DNA of 64,000 nt from Geodermatophilus obscurus (GCF_900115395.1 NZ_FOWE01000008.1:145170-209169); one strand, 5' to 3'. Numbered from the stretch's first letter, positions 42,982 through 53,898 are shown. Notes: generated by a model not told the origin, from the sequence alone. A program made the numbers and translations.

Positions 42982-43035
42982 AGGACCCCCTCCTCCCCAC
43001 CTCTCGCAAGCTCGGGGCGGGACCCGGGAGGGGCC
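42980..43035 (+). repeat. family A palindromic element, copy 4
   Basis: Begins at the stop codon (TGAAGGACC). Outer arms CCCCTCC and GGAGGGG pair. Lies between convergent genes. Confidence 0.75.
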
Positions 43036-43067
43036 GAGGCGCAGCACGGATACGACCCGTCCCTGGG

Positions 43068-43604
43068 TCAACCCGGCAGGAACACCGTCCCGAGCAGGCG
43101 ACGGCGACGCTCCCCGCCGGGCTCGTTCGCCAGGCGGTCGCCCAGCACCCGGCGCAGGTCGGCGACGAGCGCGGTGAACTCGTCGTCGTCGAGCCACAGG
43201 CCCGTCATCCGGTAGCCCACCCCGTCCCGGGCGGCGTCCAGCCCGCCCGGGACGGCGGCACCGCCGTCGGCCCAGCGGTCGAAGTCGGCGAGCAGCGCGG
43301 CGACGAAGGTGCCGAACGCCCGCCGGTGCTCCTCGGGCGTCATCCCCGCCGCCTCCTCCGGCCCGACCGAGGCGGCCGCGGTCACGAGCCGGTAGGTCCG
43401 CTCGGTGCTGCCCCGCACCCGCCGCTCCGCGGCCACCTCGAGCACGCCGGCGTCGGCCAGCACGCCGACCTGCCGGTAGAGGGTCGCGACCGGGACGTCG
43501 GGCAGTTCGGCGTGCAGGTCGCCCGTGGTCATGGCCCGGTCGCCCAGCAGCGCCTGGACGACCCGGAGACGCACCGGGTGCAGCAGCAGGTCCGCGGTCG
43601 CCAC
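43068..43604 (-). CDS. winged-helix transcriptional regulator (ArsR/PadR-like)
   Basis: A 178-residue regulator. Residues 5-70 are a winged helix: LLLHPVRLRVVQALLGDRAMTTGDLHAELPDVPVATLYRQVGVLADAGVLEV, wing in RRVRGSTERTYRL. The rest is a helical domain with RRAFGTFVAALLADFDRW that may sense a ligand or form the dimer. GTG at 43604 is the first codon of the HTH domain. It is divergent from a small gene and a hydrolase, and the 54 bases between contain overlapping palindromes and a consensus promoter, strongly suggesting that it represses that operon and itself. Confidence 0.88.
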   Translation of the reverse strand: MATADLLLHPVRLRVVQALLGDRAMTTGDLHAELPDVPVATLYRQVGVLADAGVLEVAAERRVRGSTERTYRLVTAAASVGPEEAAGMTPEEHRRAFGTFVAALLADFDRWADGGAAVPGGLDAARDGVGYRMTGLWLDDDEFTALVADLRRVLGDRLANEPGGERRRRLLGTVFLPG

Positions 43605-43617
43605 GCGCCCACCTTTC

Positions 43618-43654
43618 CCATTGTTGACAACGGTCGCGTTCGTGAGAACAATGG
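43618..43654 (+). promoter_or_regulatory. consensus promoter overlapped by operator palindromes
   Basis: TTGACA (43624-43629) and AACAAT (43647-43652) are 17 bases apart; the second ends six bases before the ATG at 43659, so the transcript is probably leaderless. An outer inverted repeat CCATTGTT/AACAATGG and inner ones TTGTTGACAA and GTTCGTGAGAAC cover both boxes. Binding by the divergent winged-helix protein would block both promoters. Confidence 0.6.
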
Positions 43655-43658
43655 TGCC

Positions 43659-44015
43659 ATGGCGACGATCGAGACGACATCCGGGACGCTGCGCGTCTCC
43701 CTCACCCGGGCCGAGAAGGTCCTCGGCCTGCTCCGCGACCTCGAGGTGCCGCTCCCGGCCGTCCGGTCGGTGACGGTCGTCCCCGACGGTCTCGCGGCGG
43801 CCCGCGGCCTCCGGGCTCCCGGCCTGGGCGTACCCGGCGTGCGGCGCATCGGGACCTGGCGGCGCCGGGGGTCGACGACGTTCGTCAGCGTCCGGCGCGG
43901 CCCGGCACTGCGCCTGGAGCTGACCGGTGCGCGGTTCGACACCGTGCTCGTGTCCGCCGACGACGCGGCCGCGGTCGCCGCCGCCCTCGACGCCCGCCTG
44001 TCCGCGGGGCGGTGA
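43659..44015 (+). CDS. small hypothetical protein, 118 residues
   Basis: A compact protein beginning TTSGTLRVSLTRAEKVLGLLRDLEVPLPAVRSVTVVPDGL and containing VRRIGTWRRRGSTTFVSVRRGPALRLEL, which reads like a PH-like or lipocalin-type beta barrel. The strand-rich centre plus a C-terminal helix (SADDAAAVAAALDARL) matches uncharacterised actinobacterial proteins of PH-like fold. It overlaps the next gene (GTGA) and is controlled from the operator region at 43618-43654. Confidence 0.75.
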   Translation: MATIETTSGTLRVSLTRAEKVLGLLRDLEVPLPAVRSVTVVPDGLAAARGLRAPGLGVPGVRRIGTWRRRGSTTFVSVRRGPALRLELTGARFDTVLVSADDAAAVAAALDARLSAGR

Positions 44016-44944
44016 CCGTGCGCGAGATCCCCCTGACCGTGCCGGGCGAGCCCCCGCTCGCCGGCACGCTGACCCTCCCCGACTCCCCCGGGCCCGTGCC
44101 GGCCGTGCTGCTCGCGCCGGGCTCGGGCCCCCTCGACCGCGACTCCGACCACCGCCGGGCGCGCTTCGGCGTCACCCGCGACCTCGCGCACGCCCTCGCG
44201 GCCGCGGGCCTGGCCTCGCTGCGCTACGACAAGCGCGGCGTGGGCGGGACGCCGGGCGACTGGCGGCGGGCCGGGTTCTCCGACGCCGCCGACGACCTCG
44301 TCCGCGCCCGCGACGCCCTGGCCGCGCGGCCGGAGGTCGACGGCGACCGCGTGGTCCTGGCGGGGCACAGCGAGGGAGCGCTCCTCGCGGCGACGGCGGC
44401 CGCGCGCGGGGTGCCGTGTGCCGGCGTCGTGCTGCTCGCCGGGTCGGCCACCCCGGGTGCCGAGCTGCTGCTCTGGCAGGCGCGCCGGATCGGCCCCACC
44501 CTGCCGGCGCCCGTCCGCGGTCTCCTGCGGCTGCTGCGCGTCGACCTCGAGCGCAAGGTGGCCGCCAACCACGAGCGCATCCGGGCCACCACCACCGACG
44601 TCGCCCGCATCGGCGGGGTGCGCCTCAACGCGCGGTGGCACCGGGAGTTCCTGGCGCACGACCCGCGGGCCGACCTCGCCCGGATCACCGTGCCGGTCCT
44701 GGCCGTGACCGGGGGGAAGGACCTGCAGGTGCCGGCCGACGACCTCGACACGATCGCGGCGACGGTCCGCGGCCCGGTCGAGGTCCTGCGCGTCGACGAC
44801 CTCACCCACACGCTGCGACGGCAGCCCGGACCGGCGTCGATGCGCGCCTACCGGGCCGAGCTGCGCCGGCCGGTCGACCCGGCCGTGCTGGCCGCCGTGG
44901 TGGCCTGGTGCCGGCGGGTCGCCGTCGGTCCCCGCGTGTCCTGA
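44012..44944 (+). CDS. alpha/beta hydrolase
   Basis: A 310-residue serine hydrolase. It starts with the beta-rich TVPGEPPLAGTLTLPDSPGP common to the S9/DUF-type acyl hydrolases, then LLAPGSGPLDRDSD (oxyanion region), RYDKRGVGGTPGDW, the nucleophile in VVLAGHSEGALLAATA, an Asp in VTGGKDLQVP and a His in DDLTHTLRRQPG. Its gene overlaps the upstream small gene and lies in the same operon, which suggests that the winged-helix regulator reacts to a substrate or product of this enzyme. Confidence 0.85.
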   Translation: MTVREIPLTVPGEPPLAGTLTLPDSPGPVPAVLLAPGSGPLDRDSDHRRARFGVTRDLAHALAAAGLASLRYDKRGVGGTPGDWRRAGFSDAADDLVRARDALAARPEVDGDRVVLAGHSEGALLAATAAARGVPCAGVVLLAGSATPGAELLLWQARRIGPTLPAPVRGLLRLLRVDLERKVAANHERIRATTTDVARIGGVRLNARWHREFLAHDPRADLARITVPVLAVTGGKDLQVPADDLDTIAATVRGPVEVLRVDDLTHTLRRQPGPASMRAYRAELRRPVDPAVLAAVVAWCRRVAVGPRVS

Positions 44945-45051
44945 CCCTGAGGCGAAAAAGGGGTTACGGAGAACTGCGGCGAGGTTGGAGTATCCCCGGC
45001 CTACGGGGGGCCGCCGCCGGGGCGGGACCCCGTCGGCTCCGAGGAGGCCCC

Positions 45052-45582
45052 ATGTCCCACCCCTCCCGCCGCGCTGCGGCCCTGGTCCTCGCCCTGGGCG
45101 TCGGTCTGCTCAGTGCCTGCTCCGACGACGGAGGGGACGCCGCCGAGGCCGCCGCCTCGACCAGCGAGCACGCCGGGAGCGAGCACTCGGAGAGCACCGC
45201 GGCCGGGAGCAGCACACCCGGAAGCGAGCCGTCCACGAGCGCCGCGCCCAGCAGCGCCGCGCCTGAGACCGCGGCTCCTCCCGCCGCCGCGCCGGCCGAG
45301 GCGCGCGCCGTCACCGCGACCGAGGGCGAGATGTACATCGAGCTCTCCGAGGACTCCTTCACGCCCGGGAGCTACACCATCGAGGTGGTCAACGAGGGCA
45401 ACGCCACCCACGACCTCGTGGTCGAGCGGGACGGCGCGGACGTGGCCGCGACCGAGACCATCGCCCCCGGCGCGTCGGCCACGCTCACGGTCACCCTCGA
45501 GGAGGGCGAGTACGTCTTCTACTGCTCGATCGGCAACCACCGGGCCATGGGCATGGTGACCACCGTGGCGGTCGGCGCATGA
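45052..45582 (+). CDS. cupredoxin-domain lipoprotein
   Basis: A 176-residue exported copper protein. A signal peptide with lipobox LLSAC (Cys-23) is followed by a Ser/Thr/Glu/His linker (EHAGSEHSES) and, from about residue 90, a single plastocyanin-like domain. The type 1 copper ligands are visible: His-120 in NATHDLVV, then Cys-158, His-163 and Met-168 in YCSIGNHRAMGM. It probably carries electrons or holds copper at the outer membrane face. ATG at 45052 has GAGGAGG upstream. The gene overlaps the following membrane protein gene (ATGA), so they are co-translated. Confidence 0.88.
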   Translation: MSHPSRRAAALVLALGVGLLSACSDDGGDAAEAAASTSEHAGSEHSESTAAGSSTPGSEPSTSAAPSSAAPETAAPPAAAPAEARAVTATEGEMYIELSEDSFTPGSYTIEVVNEGNATHDLVVERDGADVAATETIAPGASATLTVTLEEGEYVFYCSIGNHRAMGMVTTVAVGA

Positions 45583-45998
45583 GCGGCAGGACCGCGACGC
45601 GCACCCCGCGCACCGGGACCGCGATCGCGGTGCTGCGGCTGGCCGGCGCGGCGCTGCTGGCGGCCATCGCCGTCATCCACGTCCACCTGTGGCAGCAGGG
45701 GTACAGCGGCATCGACGTCATCGGCCCGGCGTTCCTGGTGCAGTCCGTGCTCGGGTTCGGCGGTGCGCTGCTGCTCCTCGGCGCACCACCGCGACTGGTG
45801 CCGTGGGCGGCCGCCCTGGGCGCCGCGTTCGCCGCCGGGTCGCTGGCCGCACTGCTCCTGTCGACGACTGTGGGGCTGTTCGGCTTCGTCGAGACGACCC
45901 TGGCGACCCTGTGGTGGGAGTCGTTCTGGGTGGAGGCCGCGGCCGTCGTCGTCCTCCTCGTGCTCGCCGTCCTCACCGCGCGGCGGGCCGGACGCTGA
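45579..45998 (+). CDS. four-helix membrane protein coupled to the cupredoxin
   Basis: A 139-residue protein with four hydrophobic helices: AVLRLAGAALLAAIAVIHVHLW, GPAFLVQSVLGFGGALLLL, AALGAAFAAGSLAALLLS and WVEAAAVVVLLVLAVL. The motif IHVHLWQQGY at the end of helix 1 places two His residues near the outer face and could bind metal. It overlaps the cupredoxin gene, so a joint role in copper handling or electron transfer is plausible. A strong hairpin follows. Confidence 0.75.
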   Translation: MSGRTATRTPRTGTAIAVLRLAGAALLAAIAVIHVHLWQQGYSGIDVIGPAFLVQSVLGFGGALLLLGAPPRLVPWAAALGAAFAAGSLAALLLSTTVGLFGFVETTLATLWWESFWVEAAAVVVLLVLAVLTARRAGR

Positions 45999-46003
45999 GC
46001 CGG

Positions 46004-46042
46004 GCGCCGGACCGGCGGGCTTCCCGCCCGCCGGTCCGGCGC
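46004..46042. terminator. 17-bp GC hairpin between convergent genes
   Basis: Arms 46004-46020 and 46026-46042 pair perfectly around the loop TTCCC. It separates the membrane protein gene (ends 45998) and the isomerase gene (ends 46050, minus), so it probably stops transcription from both sides. Confidence 0.75.
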
Positions 46043-46049
46043 CGGGTCC

Positions 46050-47057
46050 TCAGCCGTTCGAGGAGAACGCGGCGTCGAAGGCGGCGGCCGGCGGGTCGAA
46101 GGCCAGCCGACGGACGAACGCCAGCGCCTCGGGGGCGCCGACCAGGCGGTCCATGCCGGCGTCCTCCCACTCCACCGAGATCGGCCCGTCGTAGCCGATG
46201 GTGTTGAGCATCCGGAAGCAGGCCTCCCACGGGACGTCGCCGTGGCCGGTGGAGACGAAGTCCCAGCCGCGCCGCGGGTCGGCCCACGGCAGGTGCGAGC
46301 CCATCCGGCCGTTGCGGCCGTTGCCCACCTGCCTCTTCGCGTCCTTGCAGTCGACGTGGTAGATCCGGTCCTTGAAGTCCCAGATGAACGACACCGGGTC
46401 GAGGTCCTGCCACACGAAGTGCGACGGGTCCCAGTTGAGGCCGAACGCCTCGCGGTGCCCGATCGCCTCCATCGCACGGACGGTCGTCCAGTAGTCGTAG
46501 GCGATCTCCGACGGGTGCACCTCGTGGGCGAACCGCACGCCGACCTCGTCGAAGACGTCGAGGATCGGGTTCCAGCGGTCGGCGAAGTCGCGGTAGCCGT
46601 CCTCGATCATCGACTCCGGCACCGGCGGGAACATCGCCACGGTCTTCCAGATCTTCGACCCGGTGAACCCGACGACGGTCCGCACCCCCAGCTTCGCCGC
46701 GGCGCGGGCGGTGGCCTTCATCTCCTCCGCGGCGCGCTGCCGCACGCCCTCGGGGTCGCCGTCGCCCCACACGCGCGGGTGCACGATCCCGCGGTGCCGC
46801 TCGTCGATCGGGTCGTCGCAGACGGCCTGGCCGTTGAGGTGGTTGGAGATGGCGAACACCTGCAGGCCGTACTTCTCCAGCAGCGCCTTGCGGTCGGCGA
46901 CGTAGGAGTCGTCCTCCGCGGCGCGCACGACGTCGAGGTGGTCGCCCCAGCAGGCGATCTCGAGGCCGTCGTAGCCCCACTCGGAGGCCAGCCGGCACAT
47001 CTCCTCGAAGGGCAGGTCGGCCCACTGGCCGGTGAACAGGGTGACGGGACGGGGCAT
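46050..47057 (-). CDS. sugar phosphate isomerase/epimerase (xylose-isomerase-like TIM barrel)
   Basis: A 335-residue TIM-barrel protein of the AP endonuclease 2/IolE-like superfamily. Conserved metal-binding acids and histidines appear in [47 protein letters not shown] and GHGDVPWE, and the barrel ends with [11 protein letters not shown]. It should isomerise or epimerise a keto-sugar or cyclitol intermediate. It is the last gene of a minus-strand operon with a Gfo/Idh/MocA dehydrogenase and an ABC transporter, a combination used for inositol-type or rare-sugar catabolism. The exact sugar is unknown. Confidence 0.88.
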   Translation of the reverse strand: MPRPVTLFTGQWADLPFEEMCRLASEWGYDGLEIACWGDHLDVVRAAEDDSYVADRKALLEKYGLQVFAISNHLNGQAVCDDPIDERHRGIVHPRVWGDGDPEGVRQRAAEEMKATARAAAKLGVRTVVGFTGSKIWKTVAMFPPVPESMIEDGYRDFADRWNPILDVFDEVGVRFAHEVHPSEIAYDYWTTVRAMEAIGHREAFGLNWDPSHFVWQDLDPVSFIWDFKDRIYHVDCKDAKRQVGNGRNGRMGSHLPWADPRRGWDFVSTGHGDVPWEACFRMLNTIGYDGPISVEWEDAGMDRLVGAPEALAFVRRLAFDPPAAAFDAAFSSNG

Positions 47058-47079
47058 CGAGGATGTCCTTTCGTTCGTC

Positions 47080-48264
47080 TCAGGAGGGGGCGACGGGGGT
47101 CCAGGTCGAGTCGGCCGCGGCGCTGCGCTCGACGGCGTCGAGCACGCGCTGCACCTGCAGGCCGTCGGCGAAGGACGGCACCGGGTCCTCGTCCTTGGCG
47201 ATCGCGGTGACCAGGTCGACGACCTGGTGCGTGAACCCGTGCTCGTAGCCGAGGCCGTGCCCGGCCGGCCACCACGCGGAGACGTAGGGGTGCTCGGGTT
47301 CGGTGACGATGATCCGGCGGAAGCCGGCCCGCTCGGCGGGCTCGGTGCCGTCGAAGAACTCCAGGACGTTCATGTCCTCGAAGTCGAAGGCGAGGCTGCC
47401 CTCGGAGCCGTTGATCTCGATGCGGATGCCGTTCTTGCGGCCCAGGGCGAAGCGGGTGGCCTCGAAGGTGGCCACCGCGCCGCCGGAGAAGCGGCCGAGG
47501 AACACCGCCGCGTCGTCCACGGTGACCCGGCCCATGCCCTCCCCCGCGACCCCGGACAGCGACCCGGCCGACGCCGGCAGCGGGCGCTCCTTGACGAAGG
47601 TCTCCAACAGCGCGCTCACGCCGGTGACGGTCTCGCCGGTGATGTACTGCGTCAGGTCGACGACGTGCGCGCCGATGTCGCCGAGCGCGCCGGAGCCGGC
47701 CTTCTCCTTCTCCAGCCGCCACGACATCGGCGCCGACGGGTCGGCGATCCAGTCCTGCAGGTACGCCGCGCGCACGTGCCGGATCCGGCCGAGACGGCCC
47801 TCGGCGACCAGCCGGCGGGCCAGCCCGATCGCCGGCACCCGGCGGTAGGTGAAGCCGACCATCGAGCGCACGCCGCGGGCGGCGGCGCGGGCGGCGGCGT
47901 CGGCCATCGCCTCGGCCTCGGCGACGGTGTTGGCCAGCGGCTTCTCGCACAGCACGTGCTTGCCGGCCTCGAGGGCGGCGATCGCGATCTCGGCGTGCGT
48001 GTCGCCGGGCGTGCAGACGTCGACCAGGTCGACGTCGTCGCGCTCGACCACGCGGCGCCAGTCGGTCTCGGTCCCGTCCCAGCCGAGCTTGCCGGCGGCC
48101 TCGGCCACCCGGGCGGCGTCGCGGCCGGCGAGCACCCGCAGCTCGGGGCGCAGCGGCAGGTCGAAGAAGCGGGGGGCGGTGCGCCAGGCCTGCGAGTGCG
48201 CCGCGCCCATGAAGGCGTAGCCGATCAGGCCCACCCCGAGGGTCGGCCGGTCGGGCGAGGTCAT
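47080..48264 (-). CDS. Gfo/Idh/MocA-family oxidoreductase
   Basis: A 393-residue NAD(P)-dependent sugar or cyclitol dehydrogenase. The Rossmann motif is [18 protein letters not shown] near residue 9; the catalytic Lys is in [10 protein letters not shown]; the C-terminal substrate domain includes [21 protein letters not shown], where the Asp and His that act on the sugar carbon sit in [12 protein letters not shown] at 48264 is the start just before this fold. It lies between the ABC substrate-binding gene and the isomerase gene, so it oxidises the imported sugar or an early intermediate. Confidence 0.9.
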   Translation of the reverse strand: MTSPDRPTLGVGLIGYAFMGAAHSQAWRTAPRFFDLPLRPELRVLAGRDAARVAEAAGKLGWDGTETDWRRVVERDDVDLVDVCTPGDTHAEIAIAALEAGKHVLCEKPLANTVAEAEAMADAAARAAARGVRSMVGFTYRRVPAIGLARRLVAEGRLGRIRHVRAAYLQDWIADPSAPMSWRLEKEKAGSGALGDIGAHVVDLTQYITGETVTGVSALLETFVKERPLPASAGSLSGVAGEGMGRVTVDDAAVFLGRFSGGAVATFEATRFALGRKNGIRIEINGSEGSLAFDFEDMNVLEFFDGTEPAERAGFRRIIVTEPEHPYVSAWWPAGHGLGYEHGFTHQVVDLVTAIAKDEDPVPSFADGLQVQRVLDAVERSAAADSTWTPVAPS

Positions 48265-48325
48265 CTGCGATCTCCTCGGGGAAGGAGGCGGGGCCGCCGG
48301 CACCGGCGGCCCCGCCCCGGGTGGA

Positions 48326-49384
48326 TCAGGACTCGAACGCGGTGTCGATGTACTGGTCGACGTTGTCGGCGGTGACGACCGGCGCGTTGAGCACGATCTC
48401 CCGCGGGATCTCGACCTCGACGAGGTCGGAGAGCGCCTTGTCCTGCGCGATCAGCCGGGCCAGGCGCACGCCGTCGGCGGCCTGGGTCGACGGGTAGATG
48501 ACCGTCGCCTGGAGCACCGAGTTGCCCTCCTGGATCGCCCGCATGGCGTTGGCCGAGCCGGCGCCGCCGACCATGAAGAACTCGTCGCGGCCGGCGTTCT
48601 CGATGGCGGCCAGGACGCCGACGCCCTGGTCGTCGTCGTGGTTCCAGATGGCGTCGATCTGCGGCGCGGCCTGGAGCAGGTTGGCCGCCGCCTCCTCGCC
48701 GCCCTCGACGGTGAAGTCCGCCGCGACGCGGTTGTCGACGTTGAGCCCGCACTCCGACAGCGCGTCGGCGAAGCCCTGGCTGCGGTCCTGGGTCAGCGGC
48801 AGCGAGTCGATGCCGGCGATCTCGGCCACGACGGCGTCCGGGTTGTCGCCGAGCTGCTCGCAGATGTACGTGCCGGCCGAGACGCCCATGCCGTAGTTGT
48901 CGCCGAGGATGGTGGTGCGCGCGGCGAACGGGCTGTCGAACTGGCGGTCGACGTTGATGACCGGGATGCCGGCTTCCATCGCCTGCAGCGCCACCGGGGT
49001 GAGCGCGGCGCCGTCGAAGGGCAGCAGCACGATGGCGTCGACGTCGTCGTTGATGAACGTCTCGACCTGGCTGATCTGGGCGCTGACGTCGTTGGTGCCC
49101 TCCGCGACCACCAGCTCGACGTCCTCGTAGCCCTCGGCCTCGGCGCGGGCGGCCTCGGTGATGCCGGCCATCCAGCCGTGGTCGGCGGCCGGCGCCGAGA
49201 AGCCGATGGTGACGGTGTCGCCGGCCTCGTCGTTGTCGCTGGCGGCCTGGTTGCCGCCGCCACCACCGCCGCCGGACTCCTCCGGGGTGTTGCTGGTGCA
49301 GCCGGCCACGAGCACGCCTGCGCTGAGCAGGGCCACCGTGGCGTAGGGCAGGCGGCGGAACGGACGCTGCCTCGTTGCAGACAT
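48326..49384 (-). CDS. sugar ABC transporter substrate-binding lipoprotein (RbsB-type)
   Basis: A 352-residue periplasmic-binding-protein-fold lipoprotein of the type I (ribose/LacI-like) group. The signal sequence ends in the lipobox LVAGC; then a Gly-rich linker and the domain starting TVTIGFSAPAADHGWMAGITEAARAEAE. Typical elements are DAIVLLPFDGAALTPV, INVDRQFDSPF and GILDG-type hinge segments. It captures a sugar outside the cell for the permease and ATPase encoded upstream on the same strand. ATG at 49384 is the start before the signal peptide. Confidence 0.92.
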   Translation of the reverse strand: MSATRQRPFRRLPYATVALLSAGVLVAGCTSNTPEESGGGGGGGNQAASDNDEAGDTVTIGFSAPAADHGWMAGITEAARAEAEGYEDVELVVAEGTNDVSAQISQVETFINDDVDAIVLLPFDGAALTPVALQAMEAGIPVINVDRQFDSPFAARTTILGDNYGMGVSAGTYICEQLGDNPDAVVAEIAGIDSLPLTQDRSQGFADALSECGLNVDNRVAADFTVEGGEEAAANLLQAAPQIDAIWNHDDDQGVGVLAAIENAGRDEFFMVGGAGSANAMRAIQEGNSVLQATVIYPSTQAADGVRLARLIAQDKALSDLVEVEIPREIVLNAPVVTADNVDQYIDTAFES

Positions 49385-49502
49385 GTGCTCTCCTCGGGTC
49401 TCGGCCCCTGTCCGGGAGCCGGGGTGGGACACCACCGGACGGGAGGTCCGGTGGGTGGTGCCGCCGGCGCGCAGGCTCACGCGCCGGGCTGTCTGGGCAG
49501 GA

Positions 49503-50665
49503 CTAGAGCGTCTTGCCGGTGGAGGCCGGCCGGGTGCCGCCCGGGCCGCCCTCCGCGGTGGTGCCGCCGGACACCGCCCCGGAGGGCGAGCCGCTCAGCA
49601 CCGGTCCGCCGGACGGGCCGCCGGACGAGGGCCGGCGGAAGCTGAAGCCCCCGGTGGCGATGCGCTGCTGCAGCAGGACGGCGGCGACGATGATGACGCC
49701 GCGGGCGACGGCCTGGGCCGAGCTCGAGACGTTGTTCAGCGTGAAGACGTTGCCCAGCGTGATGAAGATCAGGACGCCCAGGACGGTGCCGACGATCGTG
49801 CCGCGGCCGCCGATGAGCAGCGTGCCGCCGATGACGACCGCGGCGATGGCCTCGAGCTCGGCGAGCGTGCCGTGGGTGGAGCTGCCCGTCGTCGTCCGCG
49901 CCATGAGCATGACGGCGGCGATCCCGCAGCAGATGCCCGACAGCACGTAGAGCTTCACCGTGTGCCGCTGCACCCGGATGCCGGCCAGACGGGCGGCCTC
50001 GGCGTTGCCGCCGACGGCGAAGGTGCGCCGGCCGAAGGTCGTGCGGTTGAGCAGCACCCACCCGGCGGCCGCGACCAGCGCGAAGATGATGACCAGCGTC
50101 GGGACGCCGAGGACGTCGCCGGAGAAGAAGGACAGGAAGCCCCGGTCGCGGACGATCTGCGTGCGCCGGTTGGCGATGATCTCGGCCAGGCCGCGGGCGG
50201 CGGTGAGCATGGCCAGCGTCGCGATGAAGGCGGCGAGCTTGCCGTAGGCGATGACCACGCCGTTGACGAACCCAGCCACCGCGCCGACCACCAGCGCGGT
50301 GAACACCATGACGATCCAGTGGACGTCCTCGGCCATCTGCTGGGTGGCCAGCGTGGTCGCCCACACCGACGCCAGCGCGGTCAGCGCCCCGACCGACAGG
50401 TCGATGCCGCCGCCGATGATCACGAAGGTCATGCCGACACTGATCACGCCGATGACCGAGGCCGCCCGCAGGATGGTCAGGACGTTGTCGACGTCGGCGA
50501 AGCGGTCGCCGGCGGTGGCGATCCCGACGATGCAGAGGATGACCAGGGCGACGACCAGGCCCAGGTTGCGGCCCAGCGGCCCGGCCATGAGGCCGCCCCC
50601 GGACCCGCCGCGGCCGTCGGCCTCGGCCTTCCCCGTCCCCGCCGCCAGGGCGGTGCTGCCCTCAC

Positions 50666-50669
<4 letters not shown>
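49503..50669 (-). CDS. sugar ABC transporter permease (RbsC-type)
   Basis: A 388-residue inner-membrane permease with about ten helices. Family marks include VISVGMTFVIIGGGIDLSVGALTALASVWAT, AGFVNGVVIAYGKLAAFIATLAMLTAARGLA and ELEAIAAVVIGGTLLIGGRGTIVGTVLG. These belong to the RbsC/AraH family of ribose-, xylose- and inositol-type importers. Its start overlaps the stop of the ATPase gene by four bases (ATGA). The C-terminal 50 residues are Ser/Gly/Pro-rich and disordered. Confidence 0.92.
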
Positions 50670-52288
<1,619 letters not shown>

Positions 52289-52354
52289 CGGGCCGCCCCG
52301 GAGCCGCCGGCGGTCCGGCGTCGTGCGACGACCACCATGGCGCCACCTCTCGAC

Positions 52355-52421
52355 TTCTGCTCATCGTTGACCATTAGTCCGCTGAGCGCAGAACATATGA
52401 GCCCAGCCACAACCGGGTCAA
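52355..52421 (-). promoter_or_regulatory. promoter of the sugar ABC operon with candidate ROK operator
   Basis: On the minus strand, TTGACC (52421-52416) and TATGTT (52397-52392) are 18 bases apart, a good housekeeping-type promoter reading into the ATPase gene. The half-sites TGAGCGCAGAA (52383-52393) and TTCTGCTCA (52355-52363) form an inverted repeat over the -10 box and start point, a suitable site for the ROK repressor encoded upstream. The remaining intergenic DNA (52422-52712) shows no gene I can support. Confidence 0.5.
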
Positions 52422-52712
52422 GCCCCGAACCGGGCGGTTACCGAATCGGGATGAACCGCGGCCGGGACGGGCACCCCTGGACCGGAGCCGAGCCCGTCCT
52501 CGCGCGTGGGCCGCTCGGCCATGGGGTTCCTCCGGCTGCGCATCGGCGCACTCGTCCGGGTGACGCAGGCCATCCTTTTTGTGCTGCCGTGGAACATAAC
52601 GACGTCGGCTGGGTACCTCAAGGGGTCGGTCGAGTCCGCAGCGAGCGGTCGTACGGGGAGCATCCGCGTGACAGCGGATCGCCGGGTCGTCGCCGCCCGG
52701 CGACGGGAGGGG

Positions 52713-53894
52713 CTAGCGCGCGAGGGTGGCGCGGGTGAGGGCCTCGGAGACCGAGTCGTCGTCGAGGTAGCCCTCGATGGCCATGAGCGCCGCGCCGACC
52801 CGGCCGGAGAGGTCGGGGGCGTCGCTCACGGTGATCTCCAGCGCGCGGGCGGCCAGCGGCATGGAGCGGGCGTAGACCGACTCGCGGATGCCGGCCAGCA
52901 GCGGGACGCCGGCCCGCGCCACGCCGCCGGTCATGACGATCCGGTGCGGGTTGAAGAAGTTGACGAGCGCGGCGAGCACGGTGCCGATCGTGCGGCCGGC
53001 GTGCCGGACCAGCTCCAGCGCCACGCCGTCGCCCTGCGCGGCCCGCTCGACGACCTCGCGGGTCGTCGCCACCGGCAGCCCGGCCGCCCGGGCGTCGCGC
53101 AGCAACGCACCGCCGCCGGCGATCGCCTCCAGGCAGTTGACCTGTCCGCACCGGCAGACGACCTCCCGGCCGTCGGCGCAGGGGACGTGGATGTGGCCGA
53201 TGTCGCCGGCACTGCCCTGCGCGCCGCGGTACACGTCGCCGTCGACGATGATCCCGCAACCGATGCCGGTGCCGACCTTCACCACGAGGACGTCCTGCAC
53301 GGAGCCCGCGACGCCCATCTCGCCGAGCGCCATGACGTTGACGTCGTTGTCGACGAACACCGGGCCGTCGTAGCGGCCGAACGCGCTCGGGATCGGGAAG
53401 TCGTGCCAGCCCGGCATGATCGGCGGATGGGACGGCCGCCCGGTCGAGAACTCGACGGGCCCGGGGACGCCGACGCCGACGGCGCACACGTCGGCGGGCG
53501 TGAGCCCGGCCTCGGCGAGCACCTCCTGCGCCAGCCGATCGACCTCCGCGAGCACCGGGCCGGGGCCGTCGGCGATGTCGATCGGGTGCCCGATGGTGGC
53601 GAGGACCTGCGCCGACAGGTCGGTCACCGCGACGTCGACGCTGGTGACCCCGAGGTCGACGGCGAGCACGCACCCGGCCGCGCTGTTGAAGCGCAGCAGC
53701 GTGGGCGGCCGGCCCCCGGTGCTCCACCCGCGGCCGCCCTCCTCGAGCAGGCCGGCGGCGATGAGCTGGTCGACGCGGGCGCTGACCGTGTTGCGCGCCG
53801 CGCCGGTCAGGGCGACGAGCTCGGCCCGGCTCCGGGCACGGCCGGTGCGCACGTGGTGCAGCAGCGCGCCGGCCGAGGCGGAGGAGTGGGCCAC
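52713..53894 (-). CDS. ROK-family transcriptional regulator
   Basis: A 393-residue repressor. An N-terminal winged helix (ALLHHVRTGRARSRAELVALTGAARNTVSARVDQLIAAGLLEE) is joined to a ROK sugar-kinase-like domain with the nucleotide/sugar motif LAVDLGVTSVDVAVTDL, GVGVPGPVEFS, VFVDNDVNVMALGE, and the zinc site HIHVPCADGREVVCRCGQVNCLEAIAGG. It probably senses the sugar brought in by the downstream ABC operon and represses it. GTG at 53894 begins the DNA-binding domain; a longer start at 53915 would overlap the upstream gene. Confidence 0.9.
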   Translation of the reverse strand: MAHSSASAGALLHHVRTGRARSRAELVALTGAARNTVSARVDQLIAAGLLEEGGRGWSTGGRPPTLLRFNSAAGCVLAVDLGVTSVDVAVTDLSAQVLATIGHPIDIADGPGPVLAEVDRLAQEVLAEAGLTPADVCAVGVGVPGPVEFSTGRPSHPPIMPGWHDFPIPSAFGRYDGPVFVDNDVNVMALGEMGVAGSVQDVLVVKVGTGIGCGIIVDGDVYRGAQGSAGDIGHIHVPCADGREVVCRCGQVNCLEAIAGGGALLRDARAAGLPVATTREVVERAAQGDGVALELVRHAGRTIGTVLAALVNFFNPHRIVMTGGVARAGVPLLAGIRESVYARSMPLAARALEITVSDAPDLSGRVGAALMAIEGYLDDDSVSEALTRATLAR

Positions 53895-53898
53895 GCGG

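Noticed and set aside
45000..45051. Stress-sigma-type promoter before the cupredoxin gene (GGTTAC ... GAGTAT)
   Set aside because: The spacing between the two boxes is about 20 bases, too long for the usual pattern, so it was not listed as a feature.
52422..52712. Possible short genes between the ABC operon promoter and the ROK gene
   Set aside because: Frames on both strands lack a ribosome binding site and show no protein-like pattern.
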